Positions 1 to 6,527 of a DNA stretch of 32,651 bases are shown piece after piece. The stretch is taken from positions 1 through 32,651 of the IMG/VR virus record IMGVR_UViG_3300025914_000475. One strand, 5' to 3'. The notes beneath the pieces were generated by a model. It saw nothing but the letters and a program-made list of their open reading frames with translations. It was not told the DNA's origin and made no database searches. The position numbers and the translations under genes were made by a program. Position 1 is the first letter of the stretch. Every line of letters begins with the position of its first letter. Origin of the DNA: a virus.

Positions 1-591
1 ATGAAATCTGAAATAGAAGCAAAATTTCTTGACATAGACCCAGAGGATATACGAACTCGTCTTAAAAACATTGGTGCTGTTTGCAAACAGCCTATGCAAC
101 TTATGCAGCGAATTATCTTTTCTACGCCTGAGATGGACGATACACATGCTTATGTTCGTGTTCGCGACGAAGGTCACCGCATTGCGATGACCTATAAACG
201 TTTTGATGAAATATCGCTTACCGGCGCAAAAGAGGTAGAGCTTACGGTAAATGATTTTGACACCGCCGTAGCGTTTGTGGAAGCACTTGGTGTAAAAGCA
301 AAAAGTAGGCAAGAGGCTCGGCGCGAGATTTGGATGTTAGGCGATGTAGAGGTGGTAATAGATGAATGGCCTTGGATAAAACCATATATTGAGGTAGAGG
401 CACCAACTGAGGAGCAAGTTAAAGATACGGCGAATAAGCTTGGTTTTGACTGGCAGACGGCTGCGTTTGGTGATATCATGACGTCCTACCGAGCAGAATA
501 TCCTGGTACTGGCACGACATACGATGACATGGTCTATAACTTACCGAACATACGTTTTGGCGATCCGCTGCCAAGCATCCTCAAAAAGTAG
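1..591 (+). CDS. CYTH-domain protein (class IV adenylate cyclase / thiamine-triphosphatase-like), probably host gene
   Basis: This 196-residue protein starts with the CYTH signature ExExK (E4, E6, K8). Basic residues typical of the triphosphate tunnel follow (R53, R55, K66), and an acidic strand lies near residues 130-135 (YIEVEAP). CYTH enzymes bind triphosphates with metal ions in a beta-barrel tunnel; family activities include class IV adenylate cyclase and thiamine triphosphatase. The substrate here cannot be told from sequence. The ATG at base 1 is the first base of the window, so a start further upstream cannot be excluded, although ExExK close to the N-terminus is normal for the family. 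The gene lies outside the candidate attachment site and is most simply read as host chromosome. Confidence 0.85.
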   Translation: MKSEIEAKFLDIDPEDIRTRLKNIGAVCKQPMQLMQRIIFSTPEMDDTHAYVRVRDEGHRIAMTYKRFDEISLTGAKEVELTVNDFDTAVAFVEALGVKAKSRQEARREIWMLGDVEVVIDEWPWIKPYIEVEAPTEEQVKDTANKLGFDWQTAAFGDIMTSYRAEYPGTGTTYDDMVYNLPNIRFGDPLPSILKK

Positions 592-603
592 CATATAAAT
601 AGC

Positions 604-632
604 TTGCACATACAGGGGTTATTAGGTATAAT
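604..632 (+). promoter_or_regulatory. Sigma-70-type promoter of the host tRNA-Gly
   Basis: TTGCAC (604-609) and a perfect TATAAT (627-632) are separated by exactly 17 bp. The predicted transcription start, around 639, lies about 14 bp before the tRNA-Gly fragment at 653. After integration the same promoter would read through the fragment into the intact tRNA at 766. This is seen directly in the sequence; use in vivo is inferred. Confidence 0.75.
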
Positions 633-652
633 TATCGAGGTAAAACACCTAT

Positions 653-692
653 GCGGGTGTAGCTCAGTTGTTAGAGCGCGTCCTTGCCAAGG
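653..692 (+). pseudogene. 5' half of a tRNA-Gly gene; candidate left attachment junction (attL)
   Basis: The first 39 bases match the intact tRNA-Gly at 766 with two mismatches. They contain the acceptor 5' strand, D arm and an anticodon loop reading TTGCCAA (anticodon GCC). The anticodon stem begins to close (CCTTG-C-CAAGG, 682-692). Homology then stops: there is no T arm and no 3' acceptor strand. A 7-bp hairpin (GGATAGG, loop ATCA, CCTATCC; 691-708) follows at once. A strong promoter still sits upstream, so this was probably the functional host gene before it was interrupted. The simplest reading is that a phage integrated at the anticodon stem-loop and left the 3' half at its far end, outside this window. 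Decay of a tandem tRNA duplicate is the alternative. Confidence 0.6.
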
Positions 693-765
693 ATAGGATC
701 ACCTATCCACCTGGTAAGCGAAGCAATCAACGCAGCTAGCTATAGCCAAGCAGTTAAAAATTTAT

Positions 766-841
766 GCGGGTGTAGCTCAGTCGTTAGAGCGCGTGCTTGC
801 CAAGCACGAGGTCCCGGGTTAGAGTCCCGGTACCCGCACCA
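766..841 (+). tRNA. tRNA-Gly (anticodon GCC)
   Basis: This is a complete 76-nt cloverleaf with encoded CCA. The acceptor GCGGGTG pairs with TACCCGC (one G-U), the D stem is GCTC/GAGC, and the anticodon stem CGTGC/GCACG encloses loop TTGCCAA with anticodon GCC. The T stem is CCGGG/CCCGG, followed by discriminator A and CCA. Two oddities: the D loop (AGTCGTTA) has one G where GG normally sits, and the T loop is TTAGAGT rather than TTCGAGT. Position 56 is therefore A instead of C. A 19-56 tertiary pair could be preserved as U-A. It probably replaces the host tRNA interrupted at 653 and is transcribed from that promoter. Confidence 0.9.
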
Positions 842-855
842 GTGTTAGTAAACGG

Positions 856-889
856 AAATCCGTCTCCAATTTAGGAGGCGGATTTTTTT
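856..889 (+). terminator. Rho-independent terminator after tRNA-Gly
   Basis: A 12-bp stem, AAATCCGTCTCC paired with GGAGGCGGATTT (one G-U), has a 6-nt loop (AATTTA) and runs into seven T residues. It would end transcription from the tRNA promoter. Confidence 0.85.
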
Positions 890-955
890 ATTCGTCGTGA
901 AGTAGTGGCATTAGGGGCTGCTAGTTACGATCTATTACTTAGGAATCAAAACTCG

Positions 956-986
956 AACCCCCTCTTGTCGCTAGAGGGGGTTTTTC
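956..986 (+). terminator. Second Rho-independent terminator / possible attenuator
   Basis: ACCCCCTCT pairs perfectly with AGAGGGGGT around a 7-nt loop (TGTCGCT), followed by TTTTT. It lies 70 bp beyond the first terminator with no gene between them. It therefore either insulates the early phage operon from tRNA transcription or acts on a transcript starting around 900-950. I see no convincing promoter there; TATTAC at about 932 has no good -35 partner. Confidence 0.75.
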
Positions 987-989
987 TGA

Positions 990-1129
990 TCCCGGAGCCA
1001 TAAATAGCAGTTTGTGACCGGGACGGGGAAAATCCCCAACTTGGGAGATTCATGAAGTGGTGTGGAACTTAGGCGGGTCGGCTTCCGGCCCGCCCGGGAA
1101 ACAAAAACCAAAAACAGAAAGCGATTGAA
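990..1129 (+). other. GC-rich structured leader ahead of the early operon
   Basis: This non-coding stretch carries several hairpins: CCCGG/CCGGG (991-995 with 1018-1022), GGGGA-AAA-TCCCC (1025-1037), and a 10-bp stem with a 3-nt CTT loop at 1072-1094 (GGCGGGTCGG with CCGGCCCGCC, one G-U). None is followed by a T tract. A six-codon frame (ATG at 1051, reading M-K-W-C-G-T-stop) lies between the last two hairpins. I do not recognise a known riboswitch. A structured 5' UTR or an antitermination/attenuation leader would fit. Function is inferred only from structure and position. Confidence 0.45.
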
Positions 1130-1297
1130 ATGAGAAGAATACCAGTAGTAGTAAACGGACAAATCGTAAGATACATGACTCCGCACCAATACAGGAAAGT
1201 CTCATTTTGGAGAAAGCACCAAAAAACGATATGTGAATGGGGAACGCTTTTAGCACTCATCATGGCAATCGAATTGATGTTTATCCAGGCAGTGTAA
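1130..1297 (+). CDS. Small single-pass membrane protein, unknown function
   Basis: This 55-codon frame has a basic N-terminal half (RKVSFWRKHQK) and a hydrophobic C-terminal segment (about residues 40-53, LLALIMAIELMFIQAV). That suggests a small type II inner-membrane protein. It sits directly after the hairpin leader and 29 bp before the recT-like gene, so it is probably the first gene of the early operon. The ribosome-binding site is weak (AGAAAGCG about 8 bp before the ATG). I do not recognise the family. The compact composition and clean ending before the next SD support a real gene. Confidence 0.5.
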   Translation: MRRIPVVVNGQIVRYMTPHQYRKVSFWRKHQKTICEWGTLLALIMAIELMFIQAV

Positions 1298-1326
1298 ATT
1301 AACTAATCCATAGGAGGTAAAGAACT

Positions 1327-2019
1327 ATGGCTAATACAGAGAAAGAAGGACAGGCTATAGCTTCGCAAAAAAAGATTGCGATCTATAAAGAAGTCGTCCC
1401 TCTAACCGTCGGCATGTTTGCTGACGATACAAAGCTTAGCAAAGAAAAAATGATCGCAACATTACATCGCTCCGTTTTAGGTATCACTAAAACTGGCGAG
1501 CTGCGACCAATAAATGATCTTAAATTATTTTTAACTATTGCTAATCAATATGGATTAAATCCATTTAAAAAAGAAATCTACGCAACCTATGTCTGGGATT
1601 CTAGCAGGGGCCGTGAGGAACTTACACCAATAGTTTCAATCCATGGATTGCGCAAACTTTGCCGTAATTCGTCGTTACCTCGCTATACCCATACGGGTGC
1701 GGCTACCTTGGAATTTGATGCAGACGGCACAATCATAAGCGCTACAGTGCCAGTATTTGGCTACTTTGGAGCCAGTCTGCTTTCACCAGTACAACCAGTC
1801 GAAATTACAAGTTACACTGCCTATTTTGATGAGTTTGCACGTAAGAAAAAGGACGGCGACCTCAATAAAATGTGGAACGAAAAACCACGCATGATGCTCA
1901 CTAAATGTGCAGAAGCTAACGCGTTACGTCAAGGCTTCGACATCAGCGGTATTTACATTGAGGAAGAGATTGCAAACGATAACGTCATTGACGTAGACCC
2001 GGAGGCAAATAATGGCTAG
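1327..2019 (+). CDS. recT: RecT/Bet-family single-strand annealing protein
   Basis: At 230 residues this has the usual Bet/RecT length. Its core resembles that family: a segment reading LFLTIANQYGLNPFKKEIYA (about residues 65-84), then a beta-rich middle, then PRMMLTKCAEANALRQGF (about 190-207), which is the typical C-terminal core motif. Such proteins coat 3' single-stranded tails and anneal them to complementary DNA during phage recombination and replication. The start is fixed by a perfect AGGAGGT 9 bp upstream. It overlaps the next gene by 8 bp. That gene encodes a nuclease, the normal partner that makes the single strands. The acidic C-terminal tail is common among annealing proteins. 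Confidence 0.88.
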   Translation: MANTEKEGQAIASQKKIAIYKEVVPLTVGMFADDTKLSKEKMIATLHRSVLGITKTGELRPINDLKLFLTIANQYGLNPFKKEIYATYVWDSSRGREELTPIVSIHGLRKLCRNSSLPRYTHTGAATLEFDADGTIISATVPVFGYFGASLLSPVQPVEITSYTAYFDEFARKKKDGDLNKMWNEKPRMMLTKCAEANALRQGFDISGIYIEEEIANDNVIDVDPEANNG

Positions 2020-3994
2020 GGTTGAACATTTAAGCTATTCATCAATCCTTACGTTTCTGCGCAACCAGGTTGAATTCCAGAAGCGATATATTGCCAAGGT
2101 TTGGGACAATGCAAAATCACCATCAATGGTGGTTGGCACGGCGTTTCACAAGGCCATGGAGGAATTTTACCTTGGACATCCAATGCAGGAATCAATCACC
2201 GCAGGACTCCGAGAAATTGAAATCACCAGCGATTACGAAATTGATTACGGTAAAACCGGTAGTCGCGAGAAAATGATTCAAGAATACACATCACTAGTCA
2301 ATAAATATTTTGAGGAATGCCCAAAGTATGACGTTGTTGATGTAGAAAAACGCCTAGAATCATCAGTTAATGCAGTACCAATGGTGGGTGTCATTGACCT
2401 TGTAGTGCGCAACAGTGGCAAGCTAGCCCTAGTTGACCACAAAACGGTCTCGTTCTACTCACCAGAGGGAGAAGAGAATTACAAATATTTGCTCCAAGGG
2501 TACATATACCTTGTGCTTGCTGAAAATGAGTACGAGGAAAAGATTGAATCGGTAACGTTCAGCGAGATCAAAAAAAGCATTAACCGTGATGGCACGCCAC
2601 AGCGACGAGAAGTTATATATGATCGTGAATCGCTACTAGCATTTGCTCCGGTTGCGCAAAAGATTATCACCAACGTATTTTCATACGTCAATGACGACAA
2701 TGCTCGGTTCTTCCCCAACCCATCAGACATACTTAACGGCCAAGCATCGATGGAACTGGTGTCAAACATGGAAGAGGGTTTTGAAGCTAAGCGAGTTAAT
2801 CGCCAGGTTAAAGTTGCTGATAAGTTTGCTCCTCGCAATGTGACAATCGACATCGATGAAGCAACCGGCAACAACGAAGATCTGATACTACGAAAGTTCA
2901 TAGAGTTTGGGATCGGTGGCGTTATTGGCACCACCTACAAAGGCGCGTCGGTGATTCGCTACACGTTCAAGCCTAACCGCGGCATATCAATGAACAGCAT
3001 CGCAAAGCGCGGGGATGATCTTGCCATAGCTCTAAAGTCGAAATCTGTACGAATTGAGGCACCTATTGCTGGCACCGACCTCGTAGGCGTTGAAATTCCA
3101 AACGAAGACCGCCGCACGATCAATTTAGAAGACAGGCACCTTAAACCCGGCACGATGGAAATCCCATTAGGTGAAGATATCTTTGGTAAAACTCATTACT
3201 CCGATATTACAAAGATGCCCCATCTCCTTATTGCTGGTCAAACTGGCTCTGGTAAATCAGTAATGATTAACGTCATTCTCGAAGCGCTAACAAAGCAAAT
3301 GACGGCAGATGCATTAAAGCTGGTTCTGATTGATCCAAAGCAGGTGGAGTTGGCAGCATATTCTCGCAGCCCACACCTATTACGTGAAGAGCAGCTTAGA
3401 TTCAAAGGCATAATAACCGACTCGGTAACTGCATCAAACGCGTTGGACGATATGGTTAGGCTGATGGAATCTCGATACGAAGTGCTTCGCAAGGCGCGAG
3501 TACGATCCATCGAAGAGTACAAAAAGGGTGATATGCCTCGCGTCGTAGTAGTGATTGACGAGTTTGCCGATCTTATGATGCAAGACACGAAAATGGGCAT
3601 TGAATCGGTTGATTATGACGTGTTGAAAGAATGCATACTTAACAATCTTGGAAGCAAGGGTATTACAAAAACCGGGCTAAAAAAGGCAGTTAAAGAGGCT
3701 ATCGAAACTACCGCTCCACCTAGCTGTGAACATTCTATCGTTCGCATCGCTCAAAAGGCTCGTGCTGTCGGCATTCACTTAATACTTGCAACACAGCGGC
3801 CAAGCGCGGATGTTGTGACCGGTCTGATTAAAGCCAATGTTCCGACAAAGATCGCATTTAGCGTGACTACTGCCATGAACAGCAAGATCATTCTCGACCA
3901 ATCCGGCGCCGAAAAGCTAACTGGCTATGGTGACATGCTTTATCAAGATCCAAGGTCTAAAAACCTTGAACGTTTACAGGGGTTCTATATATGA
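2012..3994 (+). CDS. RecB-like PD-(D/E)XK nuclease fused to an FtsK/SpoIIIE-type DNA translocase
   Basis: This 660-residue protein has two parts. Residues 1-about 240 carry RecB/Cas4-type nuclease motifs: H46 (GTAFHKA), D129 (GVID), D142-H-K144 (VDHK) and Q162-x3-Y166. Residues about 280-375 look like the FtsK alpha domain. Residues about 376-660 form the RecA-like motor, with Walker A GQTGSGKS (409-416), Walker B VVVVIDEFADLM (D516, E517), the downstream motif ILATQRPSADVVTGLIKANV, and GDMLY near the end. There is no membrane anchor and no C-terminal gamma (KOPS-reading) domain. About 45 extra residues lie between Walker B and the ATQRP region. It overlaps the RecT-like gene, so I infer a translocating exonuclease that resects DNA ends for annealing, comparable in logic to HerA-NurA but in one chain. 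Confidence 0.85.
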   Translation: MARVEHLSYSSILTFLRNQVEFQKRYIAKVWDNAKSPSMVVGTAFHKAMEEFYLGHPMQESITAGLREIEITSDYEIDYGKTGSREKMIQEYTSLVNKYFEECPKYDVVDVEKRLESSVNAVPMVGVIDLVVRNSGKLALVDHKTVSFYSPEGEENYKYLLQGYIYLVLAENEYEEKIESVTFSEIKKSINRDGTPQRREVIYDRESLLAFAPVAQKIITNVFSYVNDDNARFFPNPSDILNGQASMELVSNMEEGFEAKRVNRQVKVADKFAPRNVTIDIDEATGNNEDLILRKFIEFGIGGVIGTTYKGASVIRYTFKPNRGISMNSIAKRGDDLAIALKSKSVRIEAPIAGTDLVGVEIPNEDRRTINLEDRHLKPGTMEIPLGEDIFGKTHYSDITKMPHLLIAGQTGSGKSVMINVILEALTKQMTADALKLVLIDPKQVELAAYSRSPHLLREEQLRFKGIITDSVTASNALDDMVRLMESRYEVLRKARVRSIEEYKKGDMPRVVVVIDEFADLMMQDTKMGIESVDYDVLKECILNNLGSKGITKTGLKKAVKEAIETTAPPSCEHSIVRIAQKARAVGIHLILATQRPSADVVTGLIKANVPTKIAFSVTTAMNSKIILDQSGAEKLTGYGDMLYQDPRSKNLERLQGFYI

Positions 3995-4275
3995 AAGCTA
4001 TCCACTGCCCTGAGTGCGGGAGCCTAGCGGAGCTTAACCAGCATCCTCATAAAGATGCAGGAATCTGGGAATGTACCAATGAAGAATGTGGCGCAACCGA
4101 TACTTGTCCACATGAGAATCTGCACATAGAAAAAATCTCTACCGACTATATGCGCAATGGCGAGATCGATCAAAGAGATTCTGAAATATATGTCTGCGAC
4201 GACTGTAATTGTGCCATACCACTCGATGTGGCAAATCCAGCCGAGGACGTAAGCAGGGCATTAGCCATGACATAA
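3991..4275 (+). CDS. Small zinc-finger-like protein
   Basis: This 94-residue protein has cysteine pairs arranged like zinc ribbons: CPEC (residues 6-9), CTNEEC, a CPHENLH cluster and CDDC near residue 70. They probably bind one or two zinc ions. Its ATG overlaps the stop of the nuclease-translocase gene (ATGA), which implies translational coupling. It could be a DNA- or protein-binding accessory of that module. I do not recognise a specific family. Confidence 0.7.
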   Translation: MKAIHCPECGSLAELNQHPHKDAGIWECTNEECGATDTCPHENLHIEKISTDYMRNGEIDQRDSEIYVCDDCNCAIPLDVANPAEDVSRALAMT

Positions 4276-4296
4276 CAAAAAACGGAGGGTAGAGAA

Positions 4297-4545
4297 ATGG
4301 CGGGAACACGCGCCGGTGGTAAAAAGGCCGCAGCCACCATAAAGAAAACATTCGGCGAAGATTTTTACAGGGAGCTTGGTCGAAAAGAAAACGTTGCAAA
4401 GGGGTTTGCATCGGAGAAAGTTGATAAAAACGGCATGACCGGCTATGACCGAGCAAAAATCTACGGATCAATTGCAGGCCAAATATCATCTCGTAAGCGA
4501 GTCCTAGGGGGTAAGAAAAGTGAGATGGCGAAAGATAACGCCTAA
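4297..4545 (+). CDS. Small basic phage protein with KGG-like repeats
   Basis: This 82-residue, lysine-rich protein opens MAGTRAGGKKAAATIKK, has a FGEDFYRELGRKENVAKGFAS-like core, and ends in a DRAKIYGSIAGQISSRKR segment. Small phage proteins of the type 'MAGTKAGG...FYxxIGxKGG...GFA...GxISRR' are widespread. They resemble the KGG stress-protein motif and have no settled function. A strong GGAGGG lies 10 bp before the ATG. Its high positive charge would suit nucleic-acid binding; that is inference. Confidence 0.7.
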   Translation: MAGTRAGGKKAAATIKKTFGEDFYRELGRKENVAKGFASEKVDKNGMTGYDRAKIYGSIAGQISSRKRVLGGKKSEMAKDNA

Positions 4546-4894
4546 AGCGATCGTACAGAGTAAACAGCGTAGTTTATTCGATCAGGCGGAACGCAAAAAA
4601 CAGGAAGGCATAAACGCATCCTACAATCGTACATCGACAATTTGGAAAGAGGCAGCTGCCGAAGCTCTGATTGCAGTAGCTAAGGCAAACTATCAATTTA
4701 CAAGCGACAAAGTATGGGAATATCTTGCATCAATAGGTGTCCATACCGGCGACAATAGAGCGCTCGGAGCAGTAATGCAGGCCGGCCGCCGATCGGGTGT
4801 TATCGAATTTACCGGTAGCTATCGCCCAACAATACGACCAGTCGGCCATAAAAGTCCAAAGGCAATATGGCGGAGCAAAATCTATGTCGGATAA
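4520..4894 (+). CDS. Winged-helix-like phage protein
   Basis: This 124-residue protein uses a GTG start and overlaps the previous gene by 26 bp. The block FTSDKVWEYLASIGVHTGDNRALGAVM, followed by GVIEFTGSYRPTIRPVGHKSP, matches a pattern I associate with small replication-region proteins of phages and actinobacteria. These are predicted to form a winged helix (helix, turn, helix, then a hairpin wing). A DNA-binding role in replication or recombination is likely but unproven. An internal ATG at 4524-4526 is not in this frame; GTG is the only start that keeps the basic N-terminus MRWRK. Confidence 0.6.
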   Translation: MRWRKITPKAIVQSKQRSLFDQAERKKQEGINASYNRTSTIWKEAAAEALIAVAKANYQFTSDKVWEYLASIGVHTGDNRALGAVMQAGRRSGVIEFTGSYRPTIRPVGHKSPKAIWRSKIYVG

Positions 4895-5090
4895 GCCATC
4901 TATTTTGTCGAAGCTATCGCGTATAAGAATACGGTTTGAGCTTTTGCCGAGTGATCCATTTAAGGATCGAGAAATTGTACATATACCAATCAAACAAATG
5001 GGTATCTCGAAAGTGGTACACGTTCGTACATCAACTAATAAAACTTTCAGAAAGGACGAGCATGGCAATTTTAAATACACAACCAGTTAG
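4884..5090 (+). CDS. Hypothetical protein
   Basis: This 68-residue frame starts at an ATG overlapping the end of the previous gene by 11 bp. The frame is open further upstream, but that stretch lies wholly inside the winged-helix gene, so the internal ATG is preferred. The protein is basic (KLSRIRIRFELL...) with a likely small beta fold and no recognised motif. Dense overlap on both sides supports it as part of the early operon. Confidence 0.5.
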   Translation: MSDKPSILSKLSRIRIRFELLPSDPFKDREIVHIPIKQMGISKVVHVRTSTNKTFRKDEHGNFKYTTS

Positions 5091-5283
5091 TTACCAAGAC
5101 CGCGCAGTAAAGATTCCAAAAAGGAGCTTTCTAAAGAGGACAAGGTACGCATTAATGCGTCGTAAGCAGCTTGTTGAACACAATCGAGAGCAACGACGAT
5201 TATTACACGAATCATTAGAAAATTTAACCGATCCAACATTTCTACAGAGGGTCGAGGAAGATCAGAGAGTTTATGGAAAGTAA
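5062..5283 (+). CDS. Small basic hypothetical protein
   Basis: These 73 residues are strongly basic in the middle (KIPKRSFLKRTRYALMRRKQ) and probably helical towards the C-terminus (LVEHNREQRRLLHESLENL). The ATG at 5062 is chosen over an earlier in-frame ATG at 4936 because AAAGGA lies 5 bp before it. The extra N-terminus would otherwise lie entirely inside the preceding gene. It overlaps that gene by 29 bp. No family was recognised; nucleic-acid binding is possible. Confidence 0.5.
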   Translation: MAILNTQPVSYQDRAVKIPKRSFLKRTRYALMRRKQLVEHNREQRRLLHESLENLTDPTFLQRVEEDQRVYGK

Positions 5284-5524
5284 TAACGAAGACCCATACA
5301 CGCAAGCATTTATCCTACGTTTGGACGCATCAGCTGCGCGCAAAAAGGCTCTGTTCTTTATCGTTCTAGCTGTTGTGGCCGGCCTATCGCACATCGCATG
5401 GTTGGTGGTCGTTCTTTCGGCAATCGTTGCAGTCCTATTGGCTATATCAATTGCCTTAAATGGCGAAGCAAAAAGGCTGTGGCCACAACAGAAAGAAACG
5501 AAGAAAAATGAAAAGCGCAACTAG
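5273..5524 (+). CDS. Small two-helix membrane protein
   Basis: This 83-residue protein has an acidic N-terminus and two adjoining hydrophobic segments, about residues 27-43 (LFFIVLAVVAGLSHIAW) and 44-61 (LVVVLSAIVAVLLAISIAL). A charged C-terminal tail (KRLWPQQKETKKNEKRN) follows. It is likely an integral inner-membrane protein. Its place in the early operon, overlapping both neighbours, argues against a lysis role. A host-takeover or membrane-modifying function is possible, but the family is unknown. Confidence 0.55.
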   Translation: MESNNEDPYTQAFILRLDASAARKKALFFIVLAVVAGLSHIAWLVVVLSAIVAVLLAISIALNGEAKRLWPQQKETKKNEKRN

Positions 5525-5753
5525 AGAGAAACAACTAGATCAGATTATTGATTTATTGCCTACTCGCTCGGAGCGCAAGGCAGCTGCAAAACATTTGGCT
5601 TTTCTCGAAGAACAGATCGCGGAACGCCAAGCGTCTGGCGAATCAACGCAGGTAATGCGCATTGCACACGACAGTATTACCAAATTGTTGAAGTTGTCGG
5701 ATGCAGTAAGGGACACAAAGGTTGCTACGGCTGGTAACAAAAGCAATAGCTAA
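5508..5753 (+). CDS. Hypothetical helical protein
   Basis: This 81-residue protein is rich in Ala, Glu, Lys and Arg and probably all helical (DLLPTRSERKAAAKHLAFLEEQIAERQA). The ATG at 5508 is preferred because the in-frame region upstream lies within the membrane protein gene. It overlaps that gene by 17 bp and is the last gene before a 94-bp non-coding gap. No motif was recognised. Confidence 0.5.
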   Translation: MKSATREKQLDQIIDLLPTRSERKAAAKHLAFLEEQIAERQASGESTQVMRIAHDSITKLLKLSDAVRDTKVATAGNKSNS

Positions 5754-5760
5754 TCGTGCT

Positions 5761-5794
5761 CAGGTGAGCAGCCTCATGCGGACTGCCACACCTG
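5761..5794 (+). other. Hairpin in the gap before the gene at 5848
   Basis: CAGGTG (5761-5766) pairs with CACCTG (5789-5794), and inside it GCAG (5768-5771) pairs with CTGC (5783-5786). The terminal loop is 11 nt, with an A bulged opposite CA. No T tract follows, so it is not a simple terminator. It is the only notable structure in the gap and may be a processing site or 5' UTR element. I do not match it to a riboswitch class. Confidence 0.35.
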
Positions 5795-5847
5795 GATAGG
5801 ATACACCCACTACCAGAAAATTAAATAAAAAGGGTGCGGAGGGAAAA

Positions 5848-6039
5848 ATGATATCACCAACACTGGTGCGCAGAATCAGAAATGAAGTGCCGGAAGAGGG
5901 GTTTGTACTTGACACGACAGAGCGGGAATTTATGAATGCCGCTCGTTATTTGAAGGACGATCTCCGTGCTAGCGATGATGATGTAATCAAGATGTTACGT
6001 GGCCTCTACGTTGCCATGAGCGAAGAATATGGGGCATAG
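5848..6039 (+). CDS. Small acidic hypothetical protein
   Basis: This 63-residue protein is probably helical (RRIRNEVPEEGFVLDTTEREFMNA, then DDDVIKMLRGLYVAM). A strong SD (GGAGGG, 7 bp before the ATG) fixes the start. It is the first gene after a structured gap and may open a second early transcription unit running through GroEL. The family is not recognised. Confidence 0.55.
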   Translation: MISPTLVRRIRNEVPEEGFVLDTTEREFMNAARYLKDDLRASDDDVIKMLRGLYVAMSEEYGA

Positions 6040-6041
6040 GG

Positions 6042-6518
6042 ATGTCTTATTCTTCTACTCGGTCGAGTTCGTCACGATCATACAGTTCAACAAGATCGTC
6101 GAGTTCATCGAAGTCGTCTAGCTCGGGCTATAGTTCCACCCGATCATCGTCAAGCAGCTCTAGCGGTTACAAATCGACTAGGCCGAGCACGCCCATCACA
6201 AGATCAAACGTTTATAGCATGACAACTCCCACCCAGCGCACAACGGTTATAAACAACTATCACAGTGACATGTATGGCTTTAACAGCTTCTTCCATCCTT
6301 TTGGCTGGGGCTATGGATCGGGTGATTTCTGGTTTTGGATGTGGATTTTTGACAATAACCAGTTCAATCAGAATACCCAAATTGCTCAGGCTACCAATGT
6401 GAACGTAAATCAACCGCCTGCAAACAATTTCTGGGCTGATGCATTGTTGATAGCTATTGTTATCGGCTTTGTAGCTGCCGTTTGGGCAATAACACGTCGC
6501 ATTAGGCGCGGCTGGTAA
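6042..6518 (+). CDS. Serine-rich, membrane-anchored protein
   Basis: This 158-residue protein begins two bases after the previous stop. Residues 1-about 50 are low-complexity repeats built from YSSTRSSSSS-like units. The middle is Asn- and aromatic-rich (FGWGYGSGDFWFWMWIFD, about residues 85-103). Residues about 131-151 form a transmembrane helix (ADALLIAIVIGFVAAVWAI), followed by a basic tail RRIRRGW. There is no signal peptide, so it is probably tail-anchored or N-out. The composition is unlike its neighbours and suggests a surface- or membrane-modifying accessory gene; superinfection exclusion is one guess. No family was recognised. Confidence 0.6.
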   Translation: MSYSSTRSSSSRSYSSTRSSSSSKSSSSGYSSTRSSSSSSSGYKSTRPSTPITRSNVYSMTTPTQRTTVINNYHSDMYGFNSFFHPFGWGYGSGDFWFWMWIFDNNQFNQNTQIAQATNVNVNQPPANNFWADALLIAIVIGFVAAVWAITRRIRRGW

Positions 6519-6527
6519 ACGGGGTCT

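Noticed and set aside
901-955. Early promoter with TATTAC near 932
   Set aside because: Only a weak -10 with a poor -35 (TTAGGG); not enough to annotate.
2479-2934. Minus-strand frame of 151 codons inside the nuclease-translocase gene
   Set aside because: Serine- and leucine-rich antisense shadow of a gene with intact motifs; no start signal.
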